Part shown: positions 28,803 to 41,313 of the stretch, in pieces
Numbering within the stretch: position 1 is the first letter of the stretch
How the letters are laid out: each line of letters starts with the position of its first letter
Assembly: GCF_030717845.1 (NCBI RefSeq)
Contig: NZ_JAUZVZ010000022.1
Location: 1-64,000 of the forward strand
DNA length: 64,000 nucleotides
DNA from: Alkalimonas collagenimarina
Lineage (GTDB): Bacteria > Pseudomonadota > Gammaproteobacteria > Enterobacterales > Alteromonadaceae
Reading direction: 5' to 3'
Made by a program: the position numbers and the translations under genes
The notes under the pieces: model-generated
What the model was told of the DNA's origin: nothing
What the model saw: the letters and a program-made list of their open reading frames with translations, nothing else
Database searches by the model: none

Positions 28803-29579
28803 ATGTTAATGGTGATTTCCCCGGCAAAAGATCTAGATATGGAGCGCAAGGCGCCAGTTACCGATTACACTCAGGCGGATTTATTGCCTCAAAGTGAACA
28901 ATTGATCGAGGTGTGTCGCGAATTGACGCCGTTGGATATTGCTAAGCTAATGAAGCTGAGTGATAAATTAGCTGGCTTAAATGCCGCCCGCTTTAGTGAC
29001 TGGCAGCTGCCTTTTACGCCCGATAATGCCAGCGCAGCACTCTATGCGTTTAATGGCGATGTCTATCAGGGACTCGATGCTGCCAGCTTGTCTGCCGATG
29101 AGTTGCATTACGCGCAACAGCATTTACGGATTTTAAGCGGCTTGTATGGTGTGCTCCGACCGCTGGATTTAATGCAGGCCTATCGGCTGGAAATGGGCAC
29201 CCGCCTGGAGACTGCTGCGGGAAAAAACCTGTATGAGTTCTGGCAAGAGCGCATTACCGATCATTTGAATCAGCAACTGGATGTATTGAATACTGACCTG
29301 TTACTGAATTTGGCTTCACAGGAGTACTTTAAAGCGGTCAAGCCTGCGAAGCTGAATGGCACAGTGATTAACGTGCAGTTTAAAGATTGGAAAAATGATC
29401 GCTATAAAATCATTAGCTTTTATGCCAAAAAGGCCCGTGGTTTGATGGCACGCTATGTGATTGAACATCAAGTCAGCTCGGTATCGCAGTTAAAAGCATT
29501 TGATCGCGCTGGTTATTGCATCAATGAAGAGGCTTCCAGTGATACTGAGCTGCTATTCCAGCGTGAACAAGTGGCTTGA
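28803..29579 (+). CDS. yaaA: Peroxide stress protein YaaA (DUF328)
   Basis: YaaA limits intracellular free iron and protects DNA during hydrogen peroxide stress in E. coli. The 258-residue product begins [12 protein letters not shown], and the blocks [44 protein letters not shown] and [15 protein letters not shown] match the family along its length. I start at ATG 28803 with GGAAGGA upstream; the longer frame from 28743 overlaps the receiver-TPR gene and is not conserved. Confidence 0.95.
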   Translation: MLMVISPAKDLDMERKAPVTDYTQADLLPQSEQLIEVCRELTPLDIAKLMKLSDKLAGLNAARFSDWQLPFTPDNASAALYAFNGDVYQGLDAASLSADELHYAQQHLRILSGLYGVLRPLDLMQAYRLEMGTRLETAAGKNLYEFWQERITDHLNQQLDVLNTDLLLNLASQEYFKAVKPAKLNGTVINVQFKDWKNDRYKIISFYAKKARGLMARYVIEHQVSSVSQLKAFDRAGYCINEEASSDTELLFQREQVA

Positions 29580-29637
29580 ATACTGACAATCGAGTACACT
29601 AGCGCCCTTTTTGTCAGCGGCAGAGTTGAGTCAACGG

Positions 29638-30936
29638 ATGAAGTTTCCAGGCCATCGAAAAATAAAACACTATTTCCCGGTATCTGCTCCTAAGCCTGAG
29701 TTACCTCGATTTGAGGTAGATCCAGCACTGGATACCTATGTGGTCGGTCTGGATCAAGTTATTGTTGATGTCGTGGCCAAAGTCAGTGATGAGTTTTTGC
29801 AGCGCTATGGTATCGGCAAAGGGTTATCCAATTTGGTTGAGCATCAGCAGGCTGATGCCATTTATCAGGAATTACTGCATTGTCAGGCGATTTCTGATCA
29901 TTTTGCTGGTGGCACCATTGGTAATACTATTCACAACTACTCAGTTTTGGCCGATGACAAGTCGGTATTGCTGGGTGTGATGTCGGCCAATATTACTTTG
30001 GGCTCACCAGCCTATCATTATTTATGTCATACCAGCAGCAAAGTCGATCTGAATCATTTGCATGGCGTGGCAGGCGACATTGGCCGTGGGATCACGCTGA
30101 TCACGCCTGATGGCGAGCGTACCTTTGTGATTGATCCCGGTGACATGGATCAATTGACGCAGACGTCTATTCCGGCCGATTTGGTGACCAATGCATCTGC
30201 TTTGGTGCTGAGTGCTTATCCGCTTCGAGCCACTGGCCAACCCATCATTGCTGCTATGCAGCATAGTTTAGAGCTTGCGAATCAACAGCAGGTGCCGGTA
30301 GTGATGAGTTTGGGCACCCGACATCTGGTCGAAGAGTTACGAACGACCATTCAGCAGACGGCTGAACATCATATTCAAATTTTAGCGATGAACGAACAGG
30401 AAGCGGAAGCCCTGACCGGATTGTCTGAGCCTTTGCTGGCGGCAGAGAAAATTCTGGATTGGGTTGATATGGTGCTGATTACCGCAGGAGCTGAGGGGCT
30501 TTACTTGTGTGGTTATACCGATGCTTCGGTGCAACGTGAGACCACGCATCCTATTAAATCAGGGGCATTAGCCGACTTTAATCGCTATGAGTTCAGCCGG
30601 CCCATGCTGCGACGCGATTGTCAGCAACCGGTGAAGGTTTATTCGCACATTGATCCCTACATGGGTGGCCCTGAGCGTATCGCGAATACCAATGGTGCAG
30701 GTGACGGGGCACTGGCTGCTGTACTGCACGATATGGCTGCCAACCACCACCACCGACAGCTACAACCACTGTCCAGCAAGCATGAACTGCCTTATCTTTG
30801 TTACTCCTCCTTTGCCCAGATCTGTAAGTACGCCAACCGGGTGAGCTATGAAATCTTAGTGCAATATGCCTCACGACTGAGTAGAGGCTTGCCTGAGCGC
30901 GAAGATAGTCTGGAAGAGGCCTATTGGGAACGTTAA
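29638..30936 (+). CDS. gsk: Inosine-guanosine kinase
   Basis: Gsk phosphorylates inosine and guanosine in purine salvage. The 432-residue product starts MKFPGHRKIKHYFPV, as the E. coli enzyme does, so ATG 29638 is preferred to the TTG-initiated extension at 29611. It is a PfkB-family (ribokinase-like) fold with AGGTIGNTIHNYSVLADD near residue 85 and the catalytic anion-hole motif NTNGAGDGAL near residue 353. The C-terminus LPEREDSLEEAYWER is characteristic. Candidate -10 TACACT lies at 29595-29600. Confidence 0.95.
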   Translation: MKFPGHRKIKHYFPVSAPKPELPRFEVDPALDTYVVGLDQVIVDVVAKVSDEFLQRYGIGKGLSNLVEHQQADAIYQELLHCQAISDHFAGGTIGNTIHNYSVLADDKSVLLGVMSANITLGSPAYHYLCHTSSKVDLNHLHGVAGDIGRGITLITPDGERTFVIDPGDMDQLTQTSIPADLVTNASALVLSAYPLRATGQPIIAAMQHSLELANQQQVPVVMSLGTRHLVEELRTTIQQTAEHHIQILAMNEQEAEALTGLSEPLLAAEKILDWVDMVLITAGAEGLYLCGYTDASVQRETTHPIKSGALADFNRYEFSRPMLRRDCQQPVKVYSHIDPYMGGPERIANTNGAGDGALAAVLHDMAANHHHRQLQPLSSKHELPYLCYSSFAQICKYANRVSYEILVQYASRLSRGLPEREDSLEEAYWER

Positions 30937-31005
30937 CTTTTAGTTGCTGTTTATCTGGTGATTGGTTAACGTGGTAGCTAGCCTGATTGCTGCGAGGATA
31001 CTGCC

Positions 31006-31488
31006 ATGGATCTAGACAAGCTTGAAAAGTTAAATGCATTAAAAGAAAAGGGTATTTTAACGGAGCAGGAGTTTACTGAGCAAAAGCAAAAGCTGCTTAA
31101 CCAACCAACAACTAGTTTCGAGCAGATCATGGAGAATAGCTATAATTACTCCATGTTGATGCACTTAGCTCAGTTTTGTGCCTTTATACTACCTTTTTTG
31201 GGTTGGGTCCTGCCTTTAGTGATGTGGATACTGAAAAAAGATGATGACTACATCGATCAGCAAGGCAAGGTCATTTTCAATTGGGTTTTAAGTGTGTTGG
31301 TGTATTTCTTTATCGCTTTGACACTAACGATGATTCTGATCGGCATTCCAATGTTATTTGCTCTTGTTATATGCTCCATTGTATTTACCATTATAGGTGC
31401 TTTGAAAGCAAAAGAGGGTATCGTCAAAAACTATCCACTAGCTATCCGCTTTTTTCGGGTCGAAGAAAGTGAACCTACCTTTGATTGA
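31006..31488 (+). CDS. SHOCT/DUF4870 domain membrane protein
   Basis: A 160-residue protein of unknown function. Residues 1-30 form a SHOCT-like short helix pair (LEKLNALKEKGILTEQEFTEQKQKLL), and the rest is a DUF4870-like membrane domain with two or three helices (about 55-75 and 95-130) around LPLVMWILKKDDDYIDQQGKVIFNW. Such proteins sit in the inner membrane. GAGGA precedes ATG 31006. It stands alone between gsk and a terminator. Confidence 0.8.
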   Translation: MDLDKLEKLNALKEKGILTEQEFTEQKQKLLNQPTTSFEQIMENSYNYSMLMHLAQFCAFILPFLGWVLPLVMWILKKDDDYIDQQGKVIFNWVLSVLVYFFIALTLTMILIGIPMLFALVICSIVFTIIGALKAKEGIVKNYPLAIRFFRVEESEPTFD

Positions 31489-31511
31489 TGAAAAAAAAGT
31501 TTTATGCACCC

Positions 31512-31550
31512 AAACCAGAGCGCTAGTCTTATAGACTCTGGTTTTTCTTT
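31512..31550 (+). terminator. Rho-independent terminator
   Basis: AAACCAGAG (31512-31520) pairs with CTCTGGTTT (31536-31544), followed by TTCTTT. It ends the SHOCT/DUF4870 gene 24 bases after its stop. Confidence 0.8.
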
Positions 31551-31854
31551 AGTTTGAACTGCATCTTCATTCAGTCGTTTTGCATCTTATGGTACTCGCC
31601 AAACGTTGTCGTGTCTGGGGTGCTTGGCGTCGGCAGTAAAACTTGCTATAACAGTTTTGGATGGCTTTACTTCTAGAGTATATATACTAATCTAATGGGT
31701 AAGGTTTGCACTGGTACGAGGTGCGTGACAGAGATACTCTTCTGTGGCGACTCCCTATAAAATACCATACAACAAAGTACCGTTTTGCAGTCCCGCCATA
31801 CATAGCCGATAGTGAACATTTTTGCACCCTACAACTGTTTAGGAACTGAACATC
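31551..31854 (+). promoter_or_regulatory. Upstream region of the malic enzyme gene
   Basis: About 300 bases without a gene. It contains a short palindrome AGTATATATACT near 31677-31688 and a TATAAAAT (31756-31763) that could serve as -10 for the malic enzyme, though no consensus -35 lies at the right distance. No MetJ or ArgR box was found. A minus-strand open frame here (31687-31890) has no coding character. Confidence 0.3.
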
Positions 31855-33087
31855 ATGTCCGATTTTAGAGAGCAAGCACTCAAATACCACGCTGAACCTA
31901 CCCCAGGAAAAATCAGCATTGAAATCAGCAAACCAGCTGAAACGGTTCGCGACTTAGCGCTGGCATACAGCCCAGGCGTTGCTGAGCCAGTACGCTGCAT
32001 TGCTGAAAATCCGGATGATGTCTATAAATACACGGCCAAAGGAAACTTAGTAGCAGTGATCTCTAATGGCACGGCCATTTTAGGGTTGGGTAACCTTGGC
32101 CCTATGGCGTCTAAGCCAGTGATGGAAGGTAAGGCCTTATTGTTTAAGCGCTTTGCTAACCTTGATTCGATTGATATTGAAGTGAGCCACCGCACCACTG
32201 AAGAATTTATCAATACGGTCGCCAATATTGCTGATACCTTCGGCGGGATCAATTTAGAAGATATCAAAGCACCAGAATGTTTTGAAATCGAGAAAGAGCT
32301 GATTAAACGCTGTAACATCCCTGTCTTTCATGACGATCAGCATGGTACGGCCATTGTTACCGCCGCAGGTATGTTGAATGCATTAGAAATTCAGGGCAAA
32401 GATATTGCCGATGCCACTATCGTGTGCATGGGAGCAGGGGCTGCAGCTATCGCCTGTATGGAACTACTGATCAAGTGTGGTGCCAAGCGCGAGTATATTT
32501 ATATGCTGGACCGTAAAGGCGTGATCCATACCCGTCGAGACGATTTGAACGAATACAAGCAGCTCTTTGCTAACAATACCGATAAACGGACACTGGAAGA
32601 TGCGTTGCAAGGTGCTGATGTTTTTGTTGGAGTATCAGGGCCTGATGTCTTACCGCCAGAAGCATTAAAGTTGATGGCAGAAAAGCCCGTAATTTTTGCT
32701 TGTTCCAACCCGGATCCGGAAATTAAACCTGAACTGGCTCACGCCACCCGTAAGGATATTATTATGGCCACAGGGCGTTCTGATTACCCTAACCAGGTCA
32801 ATAATGTATTGTGCTTTCCATTTATTTTCCGCGGTGCTCTGGATGTGCGCGCCAGTGAAATTAATGATGAGATGAAAATTGCTGCGGTGCATGCCATTCG
32901 AAGCATTGCCAAGGAGCCAGTACCAGAGTCGGTGTTGAAAGCGGCAGAGGTAAGCTCACTGGTGTTTGGTCCTGAGTACATTATTCCAAAACCGATGGAT
33001 CCACGGTTGTTACCTCGGGTCTCAAAAGCGGTGTCAGATGCGGCGATTGCATCAGGAGTGGCCAGAATTAAACGTGCTGACGTGTAG
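31855..33087 (+). CDS. Malic enzyme, short form (malate to pyruvate and CO2)
   Basis: A 410-residue malic enzyme that oxidatively decarboxylates malate. It has the N-terminal catalytic block TVRDLALAYSPGVAEP, the nearby LGLGNLGPMASKPVMEGKA, FHDDQHGTAIVTAAG, and the Rossmann motif MGAGAAAIACMELL. It lacks the phosphotransacetylase-like C-terminal half found in E. coli MaeB (about 760 residues), as many short bacterial enzymes do. NAD or NADP preference cannot be settled by eye. A strong terminator follows. Confidence 0.93.
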   Translation: MSDFREQALKYHAEPTPGKISIEISKPAETVRDLALAYSPGVAEPVRCIAENPDDVYKYTAKGNLVAVISNGTAILGLGNLGPMASKPVMEGKALLFKRFANLDSIDIEVSHRTTEEFINTVANIADTFGGINLEDIKAPECFEIEKELIKRCNIPVFHDDQHGTAIVTAAGMLNALEIQGKDIADATIVCMGAGAAAIACMELLIKCGAKREYIYMLDRKGVIHTRRDDLNEYKQLFANNTDKRTLEDALQGADVFVGVSGPDVLPPEALKLMAEKPVIFACSNPDPEIKPELAHATRKDIIMATGRSDYPNQVNNVLCFPFIFRGALDVRASEINDEMKIAAVHAIRSIAKEPVPESVLKAAEVSSLVFGPEYIIPKPMDPRLLPRVSKAVSDAAIASGVARIKRADV

Positions 33088-33121
33088 AACGGCGCATTAA
33101 ATCAAGCTTTGCTGTCAAGAC

Positions 33122-33157
33122 AAAAAACCGCAGTGGCTTTAAACACTGCGGTTTTTT
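33122..33157. terminator. Strong bidirectional terminator between malic enzyme and metJ
   Basis: AAAAAACCGCAGTG (33122-33135) and CACTGCGGTTTTTT (33144-33157) form a perfect 14-bp stem with an eight-base loop; A and T tracts make it work on both strands for the convergent genes. Confidence 0.93.
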
Positions 33158-33186
33158 ATGTTTTTTATTGCCACTTTAAGGCTGAT

Positions 33187-33522
33187 TTATTCTTCTGCAT
33201 CATCGGCTTCGATGATTACTGGGATAGGTTTACCCATTTGAGTCAGAATGTCACGGACCTCTTGCGGGATTTGGTGAGGGCTGTCTTTGCGTAGATCCTC
33301 ATCAGTTGGCAATGGCTGGCCAGTAAATGCATGCAAAAAGGCTTCGCACAGCAGCTCACTATTGGTAGCATGACGCAGGTTGTTGACCTGACGACGCGTA
33401 CGCTCATCGGTTAAAACTTTTAATACATTCAAAGGGATAGATACGGTAATTTTTTTTACTTGTTCTGATTTTTTACCGTGCTCTGCATAGGGATGAATGT
33501 ACTCACCATTCCATTTAGCCAT
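33187..33522 (-). CDS. metJ: Methionine repressor MetJ
   Basis: MetJ binds S-adenosylmethionine and represses methionine genes. The 111-residue product is slightly longer than the E. coli protein (105) and shows the ribbon-helix-helix strand [18 protein letters not shown], the helix [30 protein letters not shown] and the family N-terminus [21 protein letters not shown]. It is divergent from metB; met boxes lie on the metB side, and no clear box is seen close to metJ itself. Confidence 0.97.
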   Translation of the reverse strand: MAKWNGEYIHPYAEHGKKSEQVKKITVSIPLNVLKVLTDERTRRQVNNLRHATNSELLCEAFLHAFTGQPLPTDEDLRKDSPHQIPQEVRDILTQMGKPIPVIIEADDAEE

Positions 33523-33683
33523 AACAATACCTTGTAGTTGTTGTTGTCGAGTGCTGAATCACCAATAAAGAAATCCATAGCGCCTTGGTGACAGCAAGTG
33601 CCGAAATTTTAACTCTTTCTGACCCACAGTCAAATAGTGGTACAGAAATAACTCGCTTATACGAAGCTTACCAGAGAAAAGTT

Positions 33684-33730
33684 TTGACATCGCCGCTTAT
33701 CTGGTTATACTTTTAGACGTCTAAACATCT
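33684..33730 (+). promoter_or_regulatory. metB promoter with overlapping MetJ operator
   Basis: -35 TTGACA (33684-33689) and -10 TATACT (33706-33711) are 16 bases apart. Met boxes follow in eight-base register: ATACTTTT (33707-33714, five of eight), AGACGTCT (33715-33722, perfect consensus) and AAACATCT (33723-33730, six of eight). The operator covers the -10 and start site, so MetJ with SAM should block transcription of metBLF. Confidence 0.9.
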
Positions 33731-33752
33731 AAGTGTAATTATGAGGTCTGTC

Positions 33753-35036
33753 ATGACACAACGTCAATTTGCTACCATTGCTGCCAGAGCGGGTATTGCA
33801 CAAGATACTGCACATGAAGCCGTGACTCCACCGTTGTATCTGACGACGACCTATCGTTTAAAAGCGTTAGGGCAAGCTGGCCCATACGATTACAGCCGTT
33901 CCAACAATCCAACACGAGATCTGTTAGCTGAAGCCTTGGCTGAGCTTGAAGGGGGGAGCAAGGCGATTGTCACAAATACAGGCATGTCGGCTTGTGTGCT
34001 CGCACTGCAGTTGTTGACGCCAGAAGATACTCTGGTGATACCGCATGATTGTTATGGTGGTAGCTATCGATTGTTTACCAATCTGGCTGAGCGTAAGCGT
34101 AGTTTTAAACTGGAAATTATCAACTTTCAGCAACCGGACTGGCAGCAGCGTATTCAGGCGATTAAGCCCGCGATGATTTGGTTGGAAACGCCAAGCAACC
34201 CACTGTTGCAGATCACCGATATTAAAGCTGCCTGCGTGCTTGCGAAGCAACTGAGCGCGCTTGTAGTGGTGGATAACACCTTTTTATCACCTTTATTGCA
34301 GCAGCCTTTGGCGTTAGGCGCCGATATCGTGGTGCATTCAACCACCAAATACATTAATGGTCATAGTGATGTGGTAGCAGGTGCTTTAATTTGCGCCGAT
34401 CAAACGCTCGGTGATGAACTTAAATGGTGGGCCAACTGTCTGGGTATCACTGGTGGCGCGTTTGATGCGTACTTAACCTTGCGTGGGCTGCGAACCTTGT
34501 TACCCAGAATGCAACAACATCAGCGCAACGCAGAGCAGGTGGTGGCTTATTTGCAGCAACAGCCTTTGGTGAGCAAGGTGTATTACCCTGGTCTGGTTGA
34601 TCACCCCGGGCATGCGATTGCCAGGCAGCAACAGCAAGGGTTTGGCGCCATGCTAAGTTTTGACTTGGCGGTTGAACCTGCTCAGTTGCCGGTATTCCTC
34701 GATGCGTTGCAATGCTTTACTCTGGCGCAATCCTTGGGTGGTATTGAAAGCTTAATTTGTCATCCAGGTAGCATGACGCACGCATCCATGAGTGCAGAAG
34801 CTCAGCAGGTGGCAGGTATAGGTCCGACATTACTGCGTTTGTCCGTTGGTATTGAAGCCATTGATGACTTATTGGCTGATTTAGATGCTGCTTTTCAGCA
34901 ATTAGCGGCCTCTGTCAACACGAACGCGTCGGATGCTGCCGATCACAAGCCAGGGACGACAGCCGCCAGCCCATCAAGCGACCATGCTGACTCGGCCGAA
35001 TGCCGCTTGAATCCGGCATTAACTGCTTTATGGTGA
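33753..35036 (+). CDS. metB: Cystathionine gamma-synthase
   Basis: MetB joins O-succinylhomoserine (or another activated homoserine) with cysteine to make cystathionine, using pyridoxal phosphate. The 427-residue product has PLP-lysine Lys199 in STTKYINGHSD, the YDYSRSNNPTRD block and ETPSNPLLQITDI. I start at ATG 33753 with GAGG six bases upstream; ATG 33741 is four codons longer. After the conserved end near residue 390, about 40 extra residues rich in Ala, Ser, Asp and Thr form an unusual tail ending in TALW. First gene of metBLF; metL follows four bases after the stop. Confidence 0.94.
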   Translation: MTQRQFATIAARAGIAQDTAHEAVTPPLYLTTTYRLKALGQAGPYDYSRSNNPTRDLLAEALAELEGGSKAIVTNTGMSACVLALQLLTPEDTLVIPHDCYGGSYRLFTNLAERKRSFKLEIINFQQPDWQQRIQAIKPAMIWLETPSNPLLQITDIKAACVLAKQLSALVVVDNTFLSPLLQQPLALGADIVVHSTTKYINGHSDVVAGALICADQTLGDELKWWANCLGITGGAFDAYLTLRGLRTLLPRMQQHQRNAEQVVAYLQQQPLVSKVYYPGLVDHPGHAIARQQQQGFGAMLSFDLAVEPAQLPVFLDALQCFTLAQSLGGIESLICHPGSMTHASMSAEAQQVAGIGPTLLRLSVGIEAIDDLLADLDAAFQQLAASVNTNASDAADHKPGTTAASPSSDHADSAECRLNPALTALW

Positions 35037-35040
35037 ACAG

Positions 35041-38365
<3,325 letters not shown>

Positions 38366-38461
38366 GGTGACTCGGCGATATAGCCATTGGAAGTGGATGA
38401 GCTTGGTTGCCATAACCGGGTCATCTACTCCTGCCAGGGTGATTGAAAAGTCTTTCTGGTA

Positions 38462-38526
38462 TATGGATATAAATTCACAAAATCAGCATAAAAATTCTTG
38501 TTTTTCCTTGTGCTCCTGCGTAGACT
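38462..38526 (+). promoter_or_regulatory. argC promoter with tandem ARG boxes
   Basis: TATGGATATAAATTCACA (38462-38479) matches the 18-base ARG box with one mismatch at a defined position. A weaker box (38483-38500, four mismatches) follows after exactly three bases, the spacing bound by the ArgR hexamer in E. coli. A promoter of TTGTTT (38498-38503) and TAGACT (38521-38526), 17 bases apart, overlaps the second box. ArgR with arginine should repress argCBFGH here. Confidence 0.75.
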
Positions 38527-38555
38527 AGCCGCTTGTACTTAGCGGAATATTTTTC

Positions 38556-39605
38556 ATGTCACAGAGCACTTCTTCTATATCGGTTAAAAAGCGGGCTATC
38601 GTGCTGGGTGCGGCTGGTTACAGTGGTGCAGAGTTGGTGCGTTTACTCAGTCAACACCCCTCCATGCAGCTAGTGGCTGCTTATGCATCCGAAGGGCGCA
38701 CAGCTGAACCTTTTTCCAGCTTGTATCCTCGGTTTCAGCAACAAGTCGACCTGTTGGTTGAACCCTGGCGAGATAGCGAGTTAACGGATCTGGCACAGAG
38801 AGCCGATGTGGCTTTTCTGGCGTTACCGCATGAAGCCAGTGAGCAACTGGCGCCTAAACTAGTGCAGGCTGGTTTAACCGTCTTTGATTTATCGGGTGCC
38901 TTTCGGCTAAAAAATCCGGCTCTGTACCCAGAGTTTTATGGTTACCAGCACCAGCATCCAGCGTATTTGGTCTCAGCGCCTTATGGCTTGGCTGAATGGA
39001 TCACTCAAGATGAGTTAGAGCAATCGTTATTTGCGGTGGCGGGCTGTTACCCAACCGCGTCCTCATTGGCCTTGCTGCCACTGGTTAAACAACAGTTGCT
39101 GGCTGAGTATTCGGTACCAGTCATTAGCGCAGTAAGTGGGGTGTCGGGAGCCGGACGTAAAGCAAGCTTATCGACATCGTTTTGTGAAGTCGGTTTGGCT
39201 GCCTACGGCTTTTTTTCGCATCGACATCGGCCCGAAATTGAGCAGTGCCTTGGGCGCTCGGTAGTTTTTACTCCACATCTGGGTAATTTTAAACGGGGTA
39301 TTTTGGCGACCATCGTGGTGACCTTGGCAGAAAATGTGTCTAAGGCGCAGGTCGATGCGGCTTTTCAGCATAGTTATCAGCACAAACCTCTGGTTCGTTT
39401 GCTGAATAGATCCCCCAATGTTGCTGATGTCGCTGGTACCCCATTTTGCGATCTTTTCTGGCAGCAGCAGGGGCAGCAGTTGGTGATTGTCGCCGCCATC
39501 GATAACTTATTAAAAGGGGCGGCAGCGCAAGCCATACAACTGGCTAATTTAAAGTATCAATGGTCTGAAACTTCAGGTCTGTTAGCAGGTGATCCTTATG
39601 AGTGA
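38556..39605 (+). CDS. argC: N-acetyl-gamma-glutamyl-phosphate reductase
   Basis: ArgC (349 residues) reduces N-acetylglutamyl phosphate to the semialdehyde in arginine synthesis. It has the NADP loop VLGAAGYSGAELVRLL, catalytic cysteine in VAGCYPTASSLALLPL and the ALPHEASEQL block. The N-terminus is about ten residues longer than usual (MSQSTSSISVKKR), so an internal start is not excluded, but no other ATG precedes the core. First gene of argCBFGH; it overlaps argB by eight bases. Confidence 0.95.
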   Translation: MSQSTSSISVKKRAIVLGAAGYSGAELVRLLSQHPSMQLVAAYASEGRTAEPFSSLYPRFQQQVDLLVEPWRDSELTDLAQRADVAFLALPHEASEQLAPKLVQAGLTVFDLSGAFRLKNPALYPEFYGYQHQHPAYLVSAPYGLAEWITQDELEQSLFAVAGCYPTASSLALLPLVKQQLLAEYSVPVISAVSGVSGAGRKASLSTSFCEVGLAAYGFFSHRHRPEIEQCLGRSVVFTPHLGNFKRGILATIVVTLAENVSKAQVDAAFQHSYQHKPLVRLLNRSPNVADVAGTPFCDLFWQQQGQQLVIVAAIDNLLKGAAAQAIQLANLKYQWSETSGLLAGDPYE

Positions 39606-40374
39606 TTCACGAACTTTAGTGCTGAAGCTGGGCGGCCGCTTATTGCAGGATCCTTCAGCATTAACTGCCTTGTTGCAGATCTGTCGTCAGTTAAAGCGGC
39701 AGCGGCCTTTGTTGCTGGTGCATGGCGGTGGTGCTCAGGTTGATCAGTGGTTACAGCAATTTGGTTTTACCACAGAAAAACTGGATGGCCAGCGCGTTTC
39801 ACCGCCTGAGCAAATGCCGGTGATTTGTGGTGCGCTGGCGGGCGCCGTTAATGCTGAGCTGGTTGGTCTGGCCGATACGGCAGGTTTACGCCCGGTTGGC
39901 TTAACCTTGGCCGCTGGAGGCAGTTGCCATTTTCAACGAAATTCCCGGCTCGGAGCCGTTGCTCACCCAGTGCCGGCTGATCCTGCTTTATTGCAGCAGC
40001 TGCTCGCTGCAGACTGGACGCCGGTAGTCAGCTCTATTGGTCATGATGAGGCTGGCCAATTATTGAACATAAATGCCGATTTAGCTGCCGCAGCATTATG
40101 TCAACTGCTTCATGGGCAGCTGGTATTGCTGACCGATGTTGCCGGGGTTTTAGACAGTCACGGTAATGTAGTGGCTGAGTTGAGCAGTGTTCAGGCTGCT
40201 GAAATGGTAAGCAATGGCGAGATTCAAGGCGGCATGAAGGTCAAGCTGGATGCTGCATTAGATACGGCCAAAGTACTAAACGATAGCATTATCGTCGCGG
40301 GTTGGCAGCAGCCGGACGCTCTGTTGGCTTTGGTAACCGGAGATGCGGTTGGTACCCGTATCTCCGTGAAATAA
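39598..40374 (+). CDS. argB: Acetylglutamate kinase
   Basis: ArgB (258 residues) phosphorylates N-acetylglutamate. It is an amino-acid-kinase fold with LVLKLGGRLL at the start, LLVHGGGAQVD, the NINADLAAAALCQLL block and the C-terminal GGMKVKLDAAL. The N-terminus is short, without the extra helix found in arginine-inhibited hexameric enzymes, so it is expected to be the E. coli-like, arginine-insensitive dimer. ATG 39598 overlaps argC by eight bases and is preferred to GTG 39589. Confidence 0.95.
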   Translation: MSDSRTLVLKLGGRLLQDPSALTALLQICRQLKRQRPLLLVHGGGAQVDQWLQQFGFTTEKLDGQRVSPPEQMPVICGALAGAVNAELVGLADTAGLRPVGLTLAAGGSCHFQRNSRLGAVAHPVPADPALLQQLLAADWTPVVSSIGHDEAGQLLNINADLAAAALCQLLHGQLVLLTDVAGVLDSHGNVVAELSSVQAAEMVSNGEIQGGMKVKLDAALDTAKVLNDSIIVAGWQQPDALLALVTGDAVGTRISVK

Positions 40375-40391
40375 AGGGATTGAGTGCACCT

Positions 40392-41306
40392 ATGAAACCG
40401 ATGAACCAGTTATTGTCGTTGCACCAGTTGCAACCAGAGCAGTTGCATCAGTTGTTGCAGCTTGCATTACAGATTAAGCACCAGCCTCAGCTGTACCAGC
40501 AAGCTCTGGCCGGAAAAAGTATCGCGTTGTTATTTGAAAAACCATCGTTGCGCACCCGTGTCAGCTTTGATGTAGGCATCCATAAATTAGGTGGTCATAG
40601 TGTCTATCTGGATCAGCAAAATGGTGCCATTGGCCAACGTGAGAGTGTAGAAGATTTTGGCCGTAATTTAGCGTGTTGGACTGATGCCATTGTTGCCCGG
40701 GTCTATGAGCAGAAGACACTAGAGAAACTCGCTGCCAGTAGCGGTATTCCTGTAGTGAATGCACTCAGTGACTTGTATCATCCTTGTCAGGCTTTGGCTG
40801 ATTTGTTGACACTGCATGAGCAATGTGGCGATTTAGCGACGGTTAAGCTAGCTTATGTTGGCGATGGCAATAATGTTTGTCATTCACTGATGCTTGGTGC
40901 TGCGCTCTGCGGTATGGATCTGGTGATTATTACGCCGCCAAACTTCGGCCCGGATGGGCATGAACTGCAGCGAGCTTTAAAGATTGCTGCAAGCACGGGA
41001 GGAAGCATCCAGCTTAGTCATGAGTTGTCGGCTGCGGCTGGCGCTCAAGCACTGTATACCGATACCTGGTTATCGATGGGCGATCAAGCCGACCCAGCGG
41101 AGCTGATGCGCCGTTTTTCGGCTTATCAGGTATCAACCGAATTGTTGCAACGTTTGTCTGTCCCTTATCTGATGCATTGCTTGCCAGCGCATCGAGGGCA
41201 AGAAGTAACCAGCGAAGTGCTTGATAGCGACGCATCACTGGTGTTACAACAAGCAGAAAACAGAATGCACGTGCAAAATGCCGTGCTGGTCCAACTTTTG
41301 GCATGA
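40392..41306 (+). CDS. argF: Ornithine carbamoyltransferase
   Basis: ArgF (304 residues) makes citrulline from ornithine and carbamoyl phosphate. The carbamoyl-phosphate loop reads [11 protein letters not shown] near residue 50, with Leu in place of the common Thr; [20 protein letters not shown] and HCLPAHRG are intact, which separates it from acetylornithine carbamoyltransferases. The start could also be ATG 40401. Third gene of the arginine cluster, 17 bases after argB and seven before argG. Confidence 0.93.
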   Translation: MKPMNQLLSLHQLQPEQLHQLLQLALQIKHQPQLYQQALAGKSIALLFEKPSLRTRVSFDVGIHKLGGHSVYLDQQNGAIGQRESVEDFGRNLACWTDAIVARVYEQKTLEKLAASSGIPVVNALSDLYHPCQALADLLTLHEQCGDLATVKLAYVGDGNNVCHSLMLGAALCGMDLVIITPPNFGPDGHELQRALKIAASTGGSIQLSHELSAAAGAQALYTDTWLSMGDQADPAELMRRFSAYQVSTELLQRLSVPYLMHCLPAHRGQEVTSEVLDSDASLVLQQAENRMHVQNAVLVQLLA

Positions 41307-41313
41307 GGTCACA

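Noticed and set aside
31687-31890. 67-residue minus-strand open frame upstream of the malic enzyme gene
   Set aside because: No family likeness and it overlaps the malic enzyme start on the other strand.
33523-33683. Search for a MetJ box near the metJ start
   Set aside because: No octamer close to AGACGTCT was found on that side; only the metB-proximal boxes are convincing.
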